Assembly (NCBI GenBank): GCA_009691915.1 | Contig: SIAD01000006.1 | Span: 1 to 64,000, forward strand | Length of the DNA stretch: 64,000 nucleotides | From: Phycisphaerales bacterium | GTDB lineage: Bacteria; Planctomycetota; Phycisphaerae; Phycisphaerales; SM1A02 | Direction of reading: 5' to 3' | Shown: piece by piece, positions 32,715 through 42,311 of the stretch | Layout: every line of letters starts with the position of its first letter | Numbering within the stretch: the first letter of the stretch is position 1 | Program-made: the position numbers and the translations under genes | Notes under the pieces: model-generated | Databases searched by the model: none | Seen by the model: the letters and a program-made list of their open reading frames with translations, nothing else | Told to the model about the DNA's origin: nothing

Positions 32715-33958
32715 GGCGCGGGCGGGCCGATGAGCTGATTGAGCAGCATTGTCCCGGCTACTTCATGCTCGGCGGACGCCTTCTCGATCCATGAGTTGAG
32801 AAGGGCCACAAGTTCTGGATGCTTGTGGCCAAGCTGTGGGTCGCTCTCAAGAAGCGACTGGGCCATGAGGACCGCCAAGTGCAATTCGGCCGCACTTCGC
32901 ACGATCTCGCGGGCGAATTTCAGAAACTGCGCCCGTTCTCCCTTGTTCTCGAACCCGCCGCCGAGCAGAGTCCACGGCATCAACGTGACTTCACGCATCA
33001 GTCGGCCGATCTGGTCTCCGGCGATAGAGAGGTCTGCCGATGCGGATTGGCTCGCGTCAACCGACTCTCGGAGAATCGCCTGAATCCGTGCGGCATCATT
33101 CTTCATGACAGCGACGCTGCGACCGATCCGGTCGAAGAGGTCGCCCAGCCGTGGGGCCGCCTGAAGGCCCATCCGTGTCTTGAGCGTTTCGAAGAGTTCG
33201 TCGGCAGAGGCCCAATTCTCACGGAGCATTGCGATGGTCGTTTCAAGTCGCGCTGCGTCGAGCGGCTTTCCCGCGGCGAACAACCCCCTGATCTCGTCGA
33301 GCCGTCGTTCCGAGGCTTCTCTGGCCGCGAGCAGGCCGTTCAGCTGCGGTTCCCACACGGCCCAGTCTTCGCGCACTCCTCGTGCGGCCTCGCTCGCCTG
33401 ACCCGAGAGGGTGGCGAATCGTTCACGGACTTCGAGGAATCTCTCGGCGAACTCAGGCGAGGCGAGAGACGCGTACACCTCTTCGAACTTCTGGGCCCGC
33501 TCAGCGCCAAGCACCAATGCCAGCGGGCTGTGCTCAGGGGACACCACGAGAGTGTCCCCGGATTGTGCATGCTGCCCGGCAGTGTCGCGGGGCAACTCGA
33601 TCGTCAGGCTGGCAATGCCTCCGGTGATCGGACGCGAGACGGACACTGTCGCGTTACGCGGCACGCGGATTCCTGGCAGAAAGCTGAGGTTCGCATCGAC
33701 GAACGAGGCATCAGGAGAGCCGGCCCCAGGGAGCGAGAGTGAGTCGACATGCCCCACATGGAGGCCGCCCAGATTCACGGGACTTCCCGGACAGATTCCT
33801 TCGACTCCCGCCCAGAATGGAAACTTCACATGAACATGAAACGACTCTGGCGAGAAGAGTTCTGTGGAACCGAGAAGCGCTCCGACGAACGCCGCGATGG
33901 AGAGCACAATGATCGCGCCGGTACGAAGGTCAGCGGTTTTCGCACTGCCCGCACTCAC
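32711..33958 (-). CDS. MCE/MlaD-domain protein (downstream copy)
   Basis: A 415-residue protein with one N-terminal membrane helix (about 13-33), an MCE domain (about 40-120; SPVNLGGLHVGHVDSL is the conserved 'G..V...G...G.V' strand) and a long helical C-terminal region. MCE proteins form hexameric lipid-binding barrels in envelope lipid transport. It is exactly as long as its neighbour at 33962-35209, and the two are probably a duplication. No MlaE-type permease or MlaF ATPase lies nearby. Confidence 0.88.
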   Translation of the reverse strand: MSAGSAKTADLRTGAIIVLSIAAFVGALLGSTELFSPESFHVHVKFPFWAGVEGICPGSPVNLGGLHVGHVDSLSLPGAGSPDASFVDANLSFLPGIRVPRNATVSVSRPITGGIASLTIELPRDTAGQHAQSGDTLVVSPEHSPLALVLGAERAQKFEEVYASLASPEFAERFLEVRERFATLSGQASEAARGVREDWAVWEPQLNGLLAAREASERRLDEIRGLFAAGKPLDAARLETTIAMLRENWASADELFETLKTRMGLQAAPRLGDLFDRIGRSVAVMKNDAARIQAILRESVDASQSASADLSIAGDQIGRLMREVTLMPWTLLGGGFENKGERAQFLKFAREIVRSAAELHLAVLMAQSLLESDPQLGHKHPELVALLNSWIEKASAEHEVAGTMLLNQLIGPPAP

Positions 33959-33961
33959 GGG

Positions 33962-35209
33962 TCACTTGGCCTGCGACTCGCCGGCGGGAGCAGGCCCCAT
34001 CAGCACATCGTTCAGCTGCTGCTGCGCCCGCTGGTACTTGTCGAGCGCATCCATAACCGAGGTCTGCACCGCCTCACGGAACTTCATGTCGGTCTCGTAG
34101 CGGCCGGGGTCTCGTTCGATGACCAGCCGCAGCGAGTCCCCCGCAGCGCGGAGATCACCCGCGGCCATCGCGAAGCTTCGAGCGGCGTCGTAGAGGTTCT
34201 CGTGTGCGACCTGATCAGTCGACGGTTGGTACAGGATCTTCCACGGGCTGCGGCGAATCTCGAGCGCGGCCAGTTTCAACTGCCCCGCGGCCGTGCGGAT
34301 GTTCGAGAGGGTCTCGGAGATGTCCGGAGTGCGCTCCAGAAGCAGCGTATGGACGATCTCCATAGACTTCTCAATGCTGTCGACCGCCGCCTCGGCCTTG
34401 CTCAAGCCAGTGTCAAGAAGCGGCATCGTGGTCTGATTCAGATGCGTCAGCGTGTCCCTTGCGGCGAGCACCGCGCTGTCCAGATTGGAAATCGTTGAGT
34501 CGATCTTGGGTCCGTCGCGCTCGAGCAACTGCTGCGCCATTCCCATGGTCGCGTCGAGTTTCTTCATGGACTCCGCCGCCGCCACAAGGGCCCCAGACAC
34601 CTTGATACGCCAGTCGGTGTAATCGGTCCGGAAGTCAGCGACCACCACCTGGGCACTGTCCAGGATCGGGACGATGCGAGTTTGGTACTCCTGGGGAACG
34701 CTCGCCAGGAAGGCGGCAAACTTGAGAGCGTCGTCGATCATCTGGTCGGCCTTCGTAGCGTTCGTCAGGCCGACGATTGCGGCCAGCACGCCGCCCGACG
34801 GTATCGCCTTGATGGAGCCGTTGGCCTGCAGCACGGGCTCTTCCGTACTTCCGAGTGAGCTGAAGTTGAGCCACGCCGATGTTCCCAGGAGCGGCATCAT
34901 GCGCATTGCTACGGCATCAGTGTGCAACACAACTCCCGAGTCGAACGCGATCTGCACATCGATTGAGGATATCTGCCCTCCTGCGTCAAGCACCGGGACC
35001 ACCGATGTGACCGAGCCGCGCACCAATCCGCCGATGCGGACATCGGAGCCCTTGCTGAGTCCAAGTACACCATCCCTGACCGCAAAACTGACGGTGTATG
35101 GGGTCGTCTTGGCGAAAACATCGAGCTTGGCAAGCACGAGTCCGACCGCGCCAATGAGGAGTATCCCGCTCCCGAGAAAAAACCCAGTCTTGAGAGCCGG
35201 GATGTTCAT
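33962..35209 (-). CDS. MCE/MlaD-domain protein (upstream copy)
   Basis: A 415-residue protein with an N-terminal helix (KTGFFLGSGILLIGAVGLVL), an MCE domain with SDVRIGGLVRGSVTSVVP, and a long coiled region after about 150. It is paired with the following MCE gene three bases away. As with that gene, lipid transport between membranes is the family role; the substrate is unknown. Confidence 0.9.
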   Translation of the reverse strand: MNIPALKTGFFLGSGILLIGAVGLVLAKLDVFAKTTPYTVSFAVRDGVLGLSKGSDVRIGGLVRGSVTSVVPVLDAGGQISSIDVQIAFDSGVVLHTDAVAMRMMPLLGTSAWLNFSSLGSTEEPVLQANGSIKAIPSGGVLAAIVGLTNATKADQMIDDALKFAAFLASVPQEYQTRIVPILDSAQVVVADFRTDYTDWRIKVSGALVAAAESMKKLDATMGMAQQLLERDGPKIDSTISNLDSAVLAARDTLTHLNQTTMPLLDTGLSKAEAAVDSIEKSMEIVHTLLLERTPDISETLSNIRTAAGQLKLAALEIRRSPWKILYQPSTDQVAHENLYDAARSFAMAAGDLRAAGDSLRLVIERDPGRYETDMKFREAVQTSVMDALDKYQRAQQQLNDVLMGPAPAGESQAK

Positions 35210-35253
35210 TCTCGGAGACTACCTGAACAAGACGAAACGGTCCGCTGCCTCGT

Positions 35254-36375
35254 CTAGCTGTTGACGAGTTGCTCGTTGGTGGGGAAGCGCTTGAGCGCGG
35301 CCAGAAGTTGCTCGATCTGAACATGTGGTGGCATCGACATAAGCCTGCGCCGCAGTGCTGTCACCGTCTTGAGTTCGCGCTCAGAAAGCAGGAGGTGCTC
35401 CTTCCTCGTTCCGCTGGCGGCGAGATTGATGGCGGGAAAGATCCGCTTCTCGGCGATCGAGCGGTCAAGGATCAGTTCCATGTTGCCGGTCCCTTTGAAC
35501 TCCTCGAAGATGATCTGGTCGGCGCGGCTTCCGGTATCGACCAGGCAGCTGGCGATGATCGTGAGCGAACCACCCTCTTCCGCCTTGCGTGCGGCACCGA
35601 AGAGCTGCTTCGGTACCTCAAGTGCGCGCGAGTCGAGCCCTCCGGACATGGTGCGACCGCCCGACCCATACTTGCGCGAATTATTGAACGCGCGGCCGAG
35701 TCGGGTGATCGAGTCGAGCAACACTACGACATCGCGGCCGGCCTCAACCATCCGCCGAGCTCGTTCGATGGCGAGAATCCCAAGCGCCGTGTGCCGATCG
35801 ACATCCTGGTCATTGCTGGATGCGAGCACCTGGGCAGGAACATTCCGCTTGAAGTCGGTGACCTCTTCGGGGCGCTCGTCGATAAGGAGTGCGACGAGTT
35901 CGATATCCGGGTGGTTCTTCTTGATCCCGAAGGCCAGATTCTGCAGGAGAATCGTCTTGCCCGCCTTGGGAGGCGAGACGATCAATCCCCGGGTCCCGTA
36001 ACCGATGGGGCAGAAGAGGTCGATCAGTCGACAGGCGGGTGGGCAACCCGGGTACTCGAGTGAAATCCGCGGGCTGGGATCGAGTGCCGTCAGGTCGGCG
36101 AAAGGCTTGCGCGCGGCATACTGCTCCGGCGCGAGTCCTTCGATCTCGACAAGTCGGTCGACCATGTGCTTTGAGCGCCGCTGGCCGCGACGGCTCTTGG
36201 TCTCGACCATGCTCGTCTCGACGAGAAGACTGGCGCAGGGGCGCAAGGGATATGCGTTGGCAAGGTCCTGCGTGATGACTGGGTCATCCGGGGACTCCAC
36301 CAAGCCGTTGCTGAACTGTCGGATGCGGCCCTCTGGGCCGGGAACCCATTCAAGGATCCCGCGCACGGTACTCAT
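35254..36375 (-). CDS. rho: Transcription termination factor Rho
   Basis: A 373-residue Rho: hexameric RNA-dependent ATPase that terminates transcription. It has a cold-shock-like RNA-binding domain (GILEWVPGPEGRIRQF), Walker A PPKAGKT, Walker B VALLIDERPEEVTD, LLDSITRLGRA and the R-loop/Q-loop region through DRSIAEKRIFPA. The usual N-terminal helical domain of E. coli Rho (419 residues) is missing, so this is a short form. ATG 36375 is chosen; an upstream TTG at 36420 would add 15 residues. Confidence 0.96.
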   Translation of the reverse strand: MSTVRGILEWVPGPEGRIRQFSNGLVESPDDPVITQDLANAYPLRPCASLLVETSMVETKSRRGQRRSKHMVDRLVEIEGLAPEQYAARKPFADLTALDPSPRISLEYPGCPPACRLIDLFCPIGYGTRGLIVSPPKAGKTILLQNLAFGIKKNHPDIELVALLIDERPEEVTDFKRNVPAQVLASSNDQDVDRHTALGILAIERARRMVEAGRDVVVLLDSITRLGRAFNNSRKYGSGGRTMSGGLDSRALEVPKQLFGAARKAEEGGSLTIIASCLVDTGSRADQIIFEEFKGTGNMELILDRSIAEKRIFPAINLAASGTRKEHLLLSERELKTVTALRRRLMSMPPHVQIEQLLAALKRFPTNEQLVNS

Positions 36376-36444
36376 AGGTGTGTCGAGCGGAACGGAAACG
36401 CCTTCGCGCCGACGCGCCAAGTAGAGCAGGCAATCGAGGGTGTG

Positions 36445-37452
36445 TCAAGCGCCTGAGTGCGGACCGATCATGGCCGCGATCGACCCCGCGACCTGGGCAG
36501 CCAGTCGCGCGTTGGAAATGAGAAGTGCCAGATTGGCGCGGAGTGCTGCGAGTCCACCCTGTGCGTTCCCCGCCAGCTGCGCGAGCAGAAAGGGGGTCGT
36601 CTTCGCTCCCGTGATGCCTCGGACGCGCGCCTCGCGAAACGCCGCGTCAAGTGAGCGCTCCACACTCTCAGCGCGCAGCGCGAAGGCGGCCGGGCAGGCG
36701 TTGAATACGAGCAGTCCGCAGTGCGGGACTATTCGCCAGTGGGAAGTGGCGACTTCGGCCGCGTCCGCGGCTGACTTCACGCAGTCGGGGAGCGAGTCAG
36801 TCGCCTCAGGTTCGACCGTGAATCTTGGGAGAGCGCGCGAAGAGACGCCGAGGAGTGGAATCCCCAGCGACTCGATCGCTTCAAGAGTGGCGGGAAGATC
36901 GAGGATGATCTTTGGTCCTGCGCTCACAACGACTACCGCGTTCGTGGCGACTGCGCGAAGATCCGCAGAAATGTCCATCGTGTCACGCCACCCCCGGTGA
37001 ACGCCGCCGATGCCACCAGTGGCGAATACCCTGATCCCCGCACGGGCCGCGATCGCCGTGGTCGCGGCGACGGTCGTGCCGCCGGACCTTCGCCGAGCGA
37101 TGGTCGGTCCCAGATCGCGCAGTGAAACTTTCGCCGGTGTTTCGAGCGCGGCGAGGGCCGTGAGTTCGTCGTCGGAGAGTCCCACGCGCACTTGTCCATC
37201 GAGAATCGCGATGGTCGCTGGCGTCGCGCCCAACGCACGCACCGCGCGCTCGCAGGCGCGTGCGCACGCGAGATTGACGGGAGCGTCGCCATCCCACTCC
37301 CGGAATGCGTCGCAGAACTCTGAACCCAGTGCACGCGGGGACCGAGGTAGGCCATGGGTGATGACTGTCGACTCGAGTGCCACGACGGGTGCGCCGCTGC
37401 GGATCGCCTCGTCGACTTGAGGAGAGAGCGTGAGTGAGTGAGCCTGCGCCAT
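36445..37452 (-). CDS. psuG: Pseudouridine-5'-phosphate glycosidase
   Basis: A 335-residue PsuG/indigoidine synthase A-family enzyme that reversibly splits pseudouridine 5'-phosphate into uracil and ribose 5-phosphate. VALESTVITHG near the N-terminus, GGTTVAATTAIA and FATGGIGGVHRG are family signatures. No PsuK kinase is adjacent, so the pathway's second gene lies elsewhere or is absent. Confidence 0.94.
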   Translation of the reverse strand: MAQAHSLTLSPQVDEAIRSGAPVVALESTVITHGLPRSPRALGSEFCDAFREWDGDAPVNLACARACERAVRALGATPATIAILDGQVRVGLSDDELTALAALETPAKVSLRDLGPTIARRRSGGTTVAATTAIAARAGIRVFATGGIGGVHRGWRDTMDISADLRAVATNAVVVVSAGPKIILDLPATLEAIESLGIPLLGVSSRALPRFTVEPEATDSLPDCVKSAADAAEVATSHWRIVPHCGLLVFNACPAAFALRAESVERSLDAAFREARVRGITGAKTTPFLLAQLAGNAQGGLAALRANLALLISNARLAAQVAGSIAAMIGPHSGA

Positions 37453-37462
37453 AGCGCCCCCG

Positions 37463-38839
37463 TTACCGTCGGCGCGATCCGAGCCGACCGCCGAGCCGCC
37501 GTGGGGGAGGCTGTGTGGGAACGAGTCCGCCCGGGAACTTCGTCAAGTCCGCCGCGTCAGGTTTCGTCGCTTGCAGATCACGCGACTTCGACTCCATCGA
37601 CGCGGTCTTTCGCTGCGTCTCGAGTTCCCGCCGGGCGGCGACATCGGGCGGAATCTGAGTGGGAACGAAGTCGTTGTAGTGCGCCTGCGGGATCTCGATG
37701 TTCGCCAGGCTCTCGATGGCAGTCAGCAACTCCCCTTGGTCGGGACAGACAAAGGCCCACGCCACGCCGTTACGGCCTACCCGAGCGGTACGGCCGATGC
37801 GGTGAACATAGACCTCAGGATCTTCCGGCAGGTCGTAGTTGATGACATGCGAGATGTCGTCAACATCTAGGCCGCGCGCGGCGAGGTCGCTGGCGACTAG
37901 GACCGAGAGGCCGCCTTCGCGGAGCTTGCCCATCACCTTGTCGCGCTTGGTCTGATACATGTCGCCGTGCATCGTGTGGGCATCGATTCCATGATGGGCG
38001 AGGTACTTGGCGACATCATCGACGGTGCGCTTCATCCGGCAGAAGACAAGCGTGAGTGCCGGGGTCTCCTTCTTGAGCAGATGTAGGAGCAGTGGTCGTT
38101 TGTCCCAGTGCTCGACGCGGAAGTAGGACTGGCGCACCTGCGAGACGGTCAGGCTGGCTGCCGTGGTGACGATCTTCTCCGGATCCTTGAGGTACTGGCG
38201 TGCGAGCCTTTCGATTTCCGGCGAAATCGTCGCCGAGACGAAGACGGTCTGAGGATGCCGCTTCAGTGACCCAAGGATCCGCCGGATGTCGTCGCGGAAT
38301 CCGATGTCGAGCATGCGGTCGACCTCATCGAGCACTGCATACCTGACATGGTCGTAAGAGAGGACGCGCCGCTCATGGAGATCCATCACCCGGCCCGGGG
38401 TGCCGACGATGATGGCGGGGCTCCGAGCCAGCTTCTGTACCTGCGTGGGGATCGGCTGTCCGCCATAAATCGGGACGACATGGTGTCCCGTGAACTTGGC
38501 GAAGTCGTGGATCTCCTTGGCCACCTGAATCGCCAGCTCGCGCGTGGGGACGAGGACGAGGACGCTGAGGGCGTCGTCCTTGCTGAAAAGCTGGAGTGCG
38601 GGGAGTCCGAAAGCAGCCGTCTTGCCGGTGCCGGTCTTGGCCTGCCCCAGACAGTCGCTGCCCCTAAGGACGATGGGGATCAACTCGGCCTGGATCTTGG
38701 TGGGATGCTGGAATCCTCGGCCTTGGATGGCGCGAAGAATGGGTTCCGATAGGCCGAGGGAGTCGAACGAGCGGTCCTCAGAGAATATGTCCTGAGACCG
38801 GTCCGGTGCTGCGCCCGGTGGCGTTTCTTGAGTTGACAC
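37463..38839 (-). CDS. DEAD-box ATP-dependent RNA helicase
   Basis: A 458-residue helicase: Q-motif region (GFQHPTKIQAELIP, 43-56), Walker A AKTGTGKT (67-74), PTRELA (98-103), TPGR (147-150), motif II DEVD (171-174) instead of DEAD, SAT and HRIGRTAR. It ends in a basic Pro-rich tail (PPPRRLGGRLGSRR), typical of RNA-binding extensions in this family. It is related to RhlE/DeaD-type remodelling helicases. Confidence 0.95.
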   Translation of the reverse strand: MSTQETPPGAAPDRSQDIFSEDRSFDSLGLSEPILRAIQGRGFQHPTKIQAELIPIVLRGSDCLGQAKTGTGKTAAFGLPALQLFSKDDALSVLVLVPTRELAIQVAKEIHDFAKFTGHHVVPIYGGQPIPTQVQKLARSPAIIVGTPGRVMDLHERRVLSYDHVRYAVLDEVDRMLDIGFRDDIRRILGSLKRHPQTVFVSATISPEIERLARQYLKDPEKIVTTAASLTVSQVRQSYFRVEHWDKRPLLLHLLKKETPALTLVFCRMKRTVDDVAKYLAHHGIDAHTMHGDMYQTKRDKVMGKLREGGLSVLVASDLAARGLDVDDISHVINYDLPEDPEVYVHRIGRTARVGRNGVAWAFVCPDQGELLTAIESLANIEIPQAHYNDFVPTQIPPDVAARRELETQRKTASMESKSRDLQATKPDAADLTKFPGGLVPTQPPPRRLGGRLGSRRR

Positions 38840-38901
38840 GAACCTTCATGATAGCGGCGATTCGCAGCCGATACAACTAAGACCTTTCGGAGCTCGCACG
38901 G

Positions 38902-40155
38902 ATGCGCAGCACCAGTTCTCTCACTGTCAACCTCTCGGCGATCACCCGCAACATCGCGGCCCTTCGCGACACGATTTCACCCGGATGCGCCCTCTGCGCC
39001 GTCGTGAAAGCCGATGGTTACGGTCTCGGTGCCGCGAGAATTGCCCAGCAGCTTGCTGAGAGTGGGGTCTCGATGCTCGCCGTGTACACACTGGGCCAGG
39101 CGGAGGCGATCGCGGCCGCGGACATCACGCTGCCAATGCTTGTGCTCATGCCGATTCGGGAGATCGAGAGCGGGGGGCCGATCCATCGGCTTTTCCTGAC
39201 AGGACGACTCCACCTGACGGTGCATGGTGTCTCTCACGCTCAGGATCTCTGCGAACTCTCCGAGCGGCTTGGCGGTGGACCACTGCCAGTGCATCTCGAG
39301 GTCGACACTGGTATGTCGCGTGGGGGCGCGCGCCCTGACGAGGCCGCACGGACTCTCGCACTCATTGGCGATGACCGCAGGCTGAGGCTGGCTGGGGTCT
39401 TTACCCACTTTTCCAACAGTGTCGCCGACGGTTCTCGCACACACGACCAGATGGACGAGTTCGAACAGTTGCTCGAGAGATGCGGAGAGGGGATCCCTGG
39501 CGACGCCATCATTCACGCCGCGAACTCGCATGCACTGACGCGCGGCAAGCGTTTCCATCGAACCATGGTGCGCGTCGGACTGGCGTGGACCGGGCTTGCA
39601 CAACCAGAAGATGCGCCGGAGTTCGCCGCCAGACTTGAACCGATCTTGACATGGGAGTCGTCGATCGTTCATGTGAAGAGTGTTCCTGAGGCAGTGCCGG
39701 TCGGGTACGGCTCGCTCTTTCGCACGCATCGACCGACACGGCTCGGAACGATTCCCGTCGGATACTTCGATGGGTATCCACTGGGTGGCGCAAGCAGTGA
39801 TGGGCGGTTCGTGCGGATCGTCGCGGACACACCATGCGGGGAGCGTTCGTGGGACGCACCAGTCGTCGGGGCGATCAACATGGATCAGATCGTCGTGGAT
39901 CTCACGAGTTGCGAGCCGTCCATCGGGTATCCAGACGGCTTCATCGGAATGAGGGCGGAGCTATACGGCAGCGACCGGGCTCGGAGCAACTTCATCCCGA
40001 AACTCGCGGCGGCAGTCGGCGCCCACCCATATGAGCTCCTCTGTCGGTTGCACCCTAGGATCCCGAGGCAGTTCGTGACGGAGAGTGCCATCGAGTCTCT
40101 CGTTCCCGCGCGCGAGATCTTCGAACGCGGCGTGACCGAAGCGATCGCCTCGTAG
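38902..40155 (+). CDS. alr: Alanine racemase
   Basis: A 417-residue PLP enzyme that makes D-alanine for peptidoglycan. The Schiff-base Lys36 is in VVKADGYGLG, the other catalytic base Tyr269 in PVGYGSLF, and DTGMSRGG (135-142) matches the family. It diverges from the helicase gene; alr and murA together argue for a normal peptidoglycan pathway. Confidence 0.96.
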   Translation: MRSTSSLTVNLSAITRNIAALRDTISPGCALCAVVKADGYGLGAARIAQQLAESGVSMLAVYTLGQAEAIAAADITLPMLVLMPIREIESGGPIHRLFLTGRLHLTVHGVSHAQDLCELSERLGGGPLPVHLEVDTGMSRGGARPDEAARTLALIGDDRRLRLAGVFTHFSNSVADGSRTHDQMDEFEQLLERCGEGIPGDAIIHAANSHALTRGKRFHRTMVRVGLAWTGLAQPEDAPEFAARLEPILTWESSIVHVKSVPEAVPVGYGSLFRTHRPTRLGTIPVGYFDGYPLGGASSDGRFVRIVADTPCGERSWDAPVVGAINMDQIVVDLTSCEPSIGYPDGFIGMRAELYGSDRARSNFIPKLAAAVGAHPYELLCRLHPRIPRQFVTESAIESLVPAREIFERGVTEAIAS

Positions 40156-40171
40156 CGACGGACCCAGGGCG

Positions 40172-41821
40172 ATGCCACGCCAGCGACAATTCAGGAACCA
40201 GGAGATGGCCAGCCTGGCGATGCAACTCGCGTTTGTCCCGCCCACGGTTGCCCGGCGTCAGATCGAGGCAATCCGCGGGCTCCTCCAGTCGATCAAGCCA
40301 GCCGCCCTCGTTCCTTGGTCGCGCGTCGTGCGTGAGATCACGCAGTTTCCGGTGGCGCGGCGAGCCGCCTCCGCGGAGCCGGAACTCGTCGGCGGTCCGC
40401 TGTGCGATGACCTGCGCCTTCTCGCGCTGCGCCTGAGCCGCCGCGCGCCCGAGACCATCGCGACCGCTGTCACGATTCCTCAGCTGGCGGCGCAGTGGAA
40501 AGTGACCGCCCGGACTATCGAGCGCTGGCGAAGCCTCGGACTTCTCTGTTGCTACACGAACGCGGCGACACGCACTCACGCCCGTGGGCGCATCCGGATC
40601 GGCGTTCGGGTTGCCGACGCGAAGGCATTTCGCGCCGCGCATCCGGAACTCACCGTGGCGGTCCGCCGCACGCGACTCTCTCCCGAGGGGACTGCGGCAA
40701 TCCTCTCACTCGGGCGCGAGGCGGCTTTGCGCGGAGCTCGCCGGATCTCGGTAGTTGCCGCGGAGATCGCCACGGCGACGGCGAGGAGTCGGGAGACCGT
40801 GCGCAGGATCCTCGCCGCGAATCCGCAGGCATCCGGCGGAAGACTCGTGGGGCGAGATCCTCTGGCAACACGCGCCGAACGCTGTGCGCTGGCATCGCAC
40901 TTGCGGGCCGAAGGGGTGGCTCGACTCGCCGCTAGGCTCCGGATCACTTCCTCCAGGGCCGATCGACTCCGAGGACGGGTCGTACAGCGGGTGATCGTTG
41001 CGCATGCTGTATCGGCTCTCCCTACCGACTCGACCATTCCCGCGACCTTCGCTCGCGGCGATGCGAGGCAGGTGCTGCTGGCACCCGTCTGGGTGCGCGT
41101 TGGGCTTGACGCTGCCTCGCGCCCTCGCTCGGGGGACGAGTGGCTGCGTATCACCCGCACAAGTGCGGGTCGACCGCAGGAGTGTTCGAACGCGCAATTG
41201 ATGGCCTGCCGATTCCTCCTCTACAGCGTGCGAGTGTGGGCGTCGAAGCCCGGGAGCGAGCGCGAACGGGTCGAGGCGATCGACCGCGCCGAGACCGATC
41301 TTCGCTGGGCCGCAGCTCTTCTGCACTCACTGCTTGGGAGCGCGATGCCCGCGGTCTCGCGGCGCATGCGCCTCTGGCTGAAACGCGATGAGATCTCGGT
41401 GCCTCCACAGGTTGCCCAGGCGATCGTGCTCGCATCTGCCGCCGCGCTCTTCGAACTGGTTTCCCATGCGCCACCTGAACAGATCGCGCAGCGACGCGTG
41501 AGAGTCGACCGTGCCGTCGCGCTCGCGGTCGATCGCGCGCTCTCCTCCATGGAACCGCCCCTTCGTGATGGGCCGCAGGGCGGGAGAGGGCCGTCCAGGT
41601 TCGATCCCTTCCATGCTGTGGCCCCGTGGATTGCATTCGTCAATGCTCTGTCGCGCCGAGTCGCGGGCGCGCCGGCCGCGAGAAGCGAATCCGCGCTCTG
41701 GGACCTGCGGCTTGGACTATCAGGTACAGCCCCCCTAACGCTCACCGAGATCGCGATCACGCAACGAGTCCCATCGCGCATCGTCGCTCGACGGCTTGCG
41801 CGATCCCTGCGAGTTCCTTGA
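40172..41821 (+). CDS. Large HTH-rich, possibly sigma-like DNA-binding protein
   Basis: A 549-residue, Arg/Ala-rich protein. Several helix-turn-helix-like segments can be seen: IPQLAAQWKVTARTIERWR (about 108-127), VAAEIATATARSRETVRRIL (about 196-215) and, at the C-terminus, LTLTEIAITQRVPSRIVARRLAR (about 524-546), which resembles sigma region 4. The middle is helical. It is 17 bases downstream of alr and probably co-transcribed. No family is recognised with confidence, so the sigma link is only a suggestion. Confidence 0.55.
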   Translation: MPRQRQFRNQEMASLAMQLAFVPPTVARRQIEAIRGLLQSIKPAALVPWSRVVREITQFPVARRAASAEPELVGGPLCDDLRLLALRLSRRAPETIATAVTIPQLAAQWKVTARTIERWRSLGLLCCYTNAATRTHARGRIRIGVRVADAKAFRAAHPELTVAVRRTRLSPEGTAAILSLGREAALRGARRISVVAAEIATATARSRETVRRILAANPQASGGRLVGRDPLATRAERCALASHLRAEGVARLAARLRITSSRADRLRGRVVQRVIVAHAVSALPTDSTIPATFARGDARQVLLAPVWVRVGLDAASRPRSGDEWLRITRTSAGRPQECSNAQLMACRFLLYSVRVWASKPGSERERVEAIDRAETDLRWAAALLHSLLGSAMPAVSRRMRLWLKRDEISVPPQVAQAIVLASAAALFELVSHAPPEQIAQRRVRVDRAVALAVDRALSSMEPPLRDGPQGGRGPSRFDPFHAVAPWIAFVNALSRRVAGAPAARSESALWDLRLGLSGTAPLTLTEIAITQRVPSRIVARRLARSLRVP

Positions 41822-41841
41822 CTAACTCTTGGTGGCGTGGC

Positions 41842-42294
41842 CTAGCGCTTCGAGAACTGGAAGCGGCGACGGGCGCCGGACTGGCCGTACTTCTTGCGCT
41901 CGACCTTGCGAGCGTCGCGGGTGAGCACGCCATTGGATCTGAGGATCGGCTCGAGATTCGCGTCGTAGGACAGGAGGCCACGGGCGAGTCCCATGAGGAC
42001 CGCACCCGTCTGGCCTGTGAAGCCTCCGCCCTTGACTGACGCCCGAACATCGATCTTCGATTTCAGATTGCACTTCTCGAGAAGGCCACCGAGAATCTTC
42101 TGGTCGCGGTCTTCGACAAAGAACTCAGGCATCGCCGTCTCATTGATGACGAACTCGCCGCTGCCTGGGCGCACGCGGACGCGGGCGGTGGCAGTCTTGC
42201 GGCGACCGGTTCCCCAGTGCCATCCCTTGGGGTCGGCACCGCGGCTCAGGGATACTTTCGTCGTTCCAATCGTCGTCGTGCTTGGGGTCGTCAT
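41842..42294 (-). CDS. rpsI: 30S ribosomal protein uS9
   Basis: A 150-residue uS9. GTGRRKTATARVRV, the GGGFTGQTGAV loop, LTRDARKVERKKYG and the C-terminal FQFSKR that reaches the P-site tRNA are intact. The first about 25 residues are an extension before the core. It follows rplM by 17 bases, the usual rplM-rpsI order. Confidence 0.97.
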   Translation of the reverse strand: MTTPSTTTIGTTKVSLSRGADPKGWHWGTGRRKTATARVRVRPGSGEFVINETAMPEFFVEDRDQKILGGLLEKCNLKSKIDVRASVKGGGFTGQTGAVLMGLARGLLSYDANLEPILRSNGVLTRDARKVERKKYGQSGARRRFQFSKR

Positions 42295-42311
42295 GGTCTG
42301 TGCCAGCGCGG

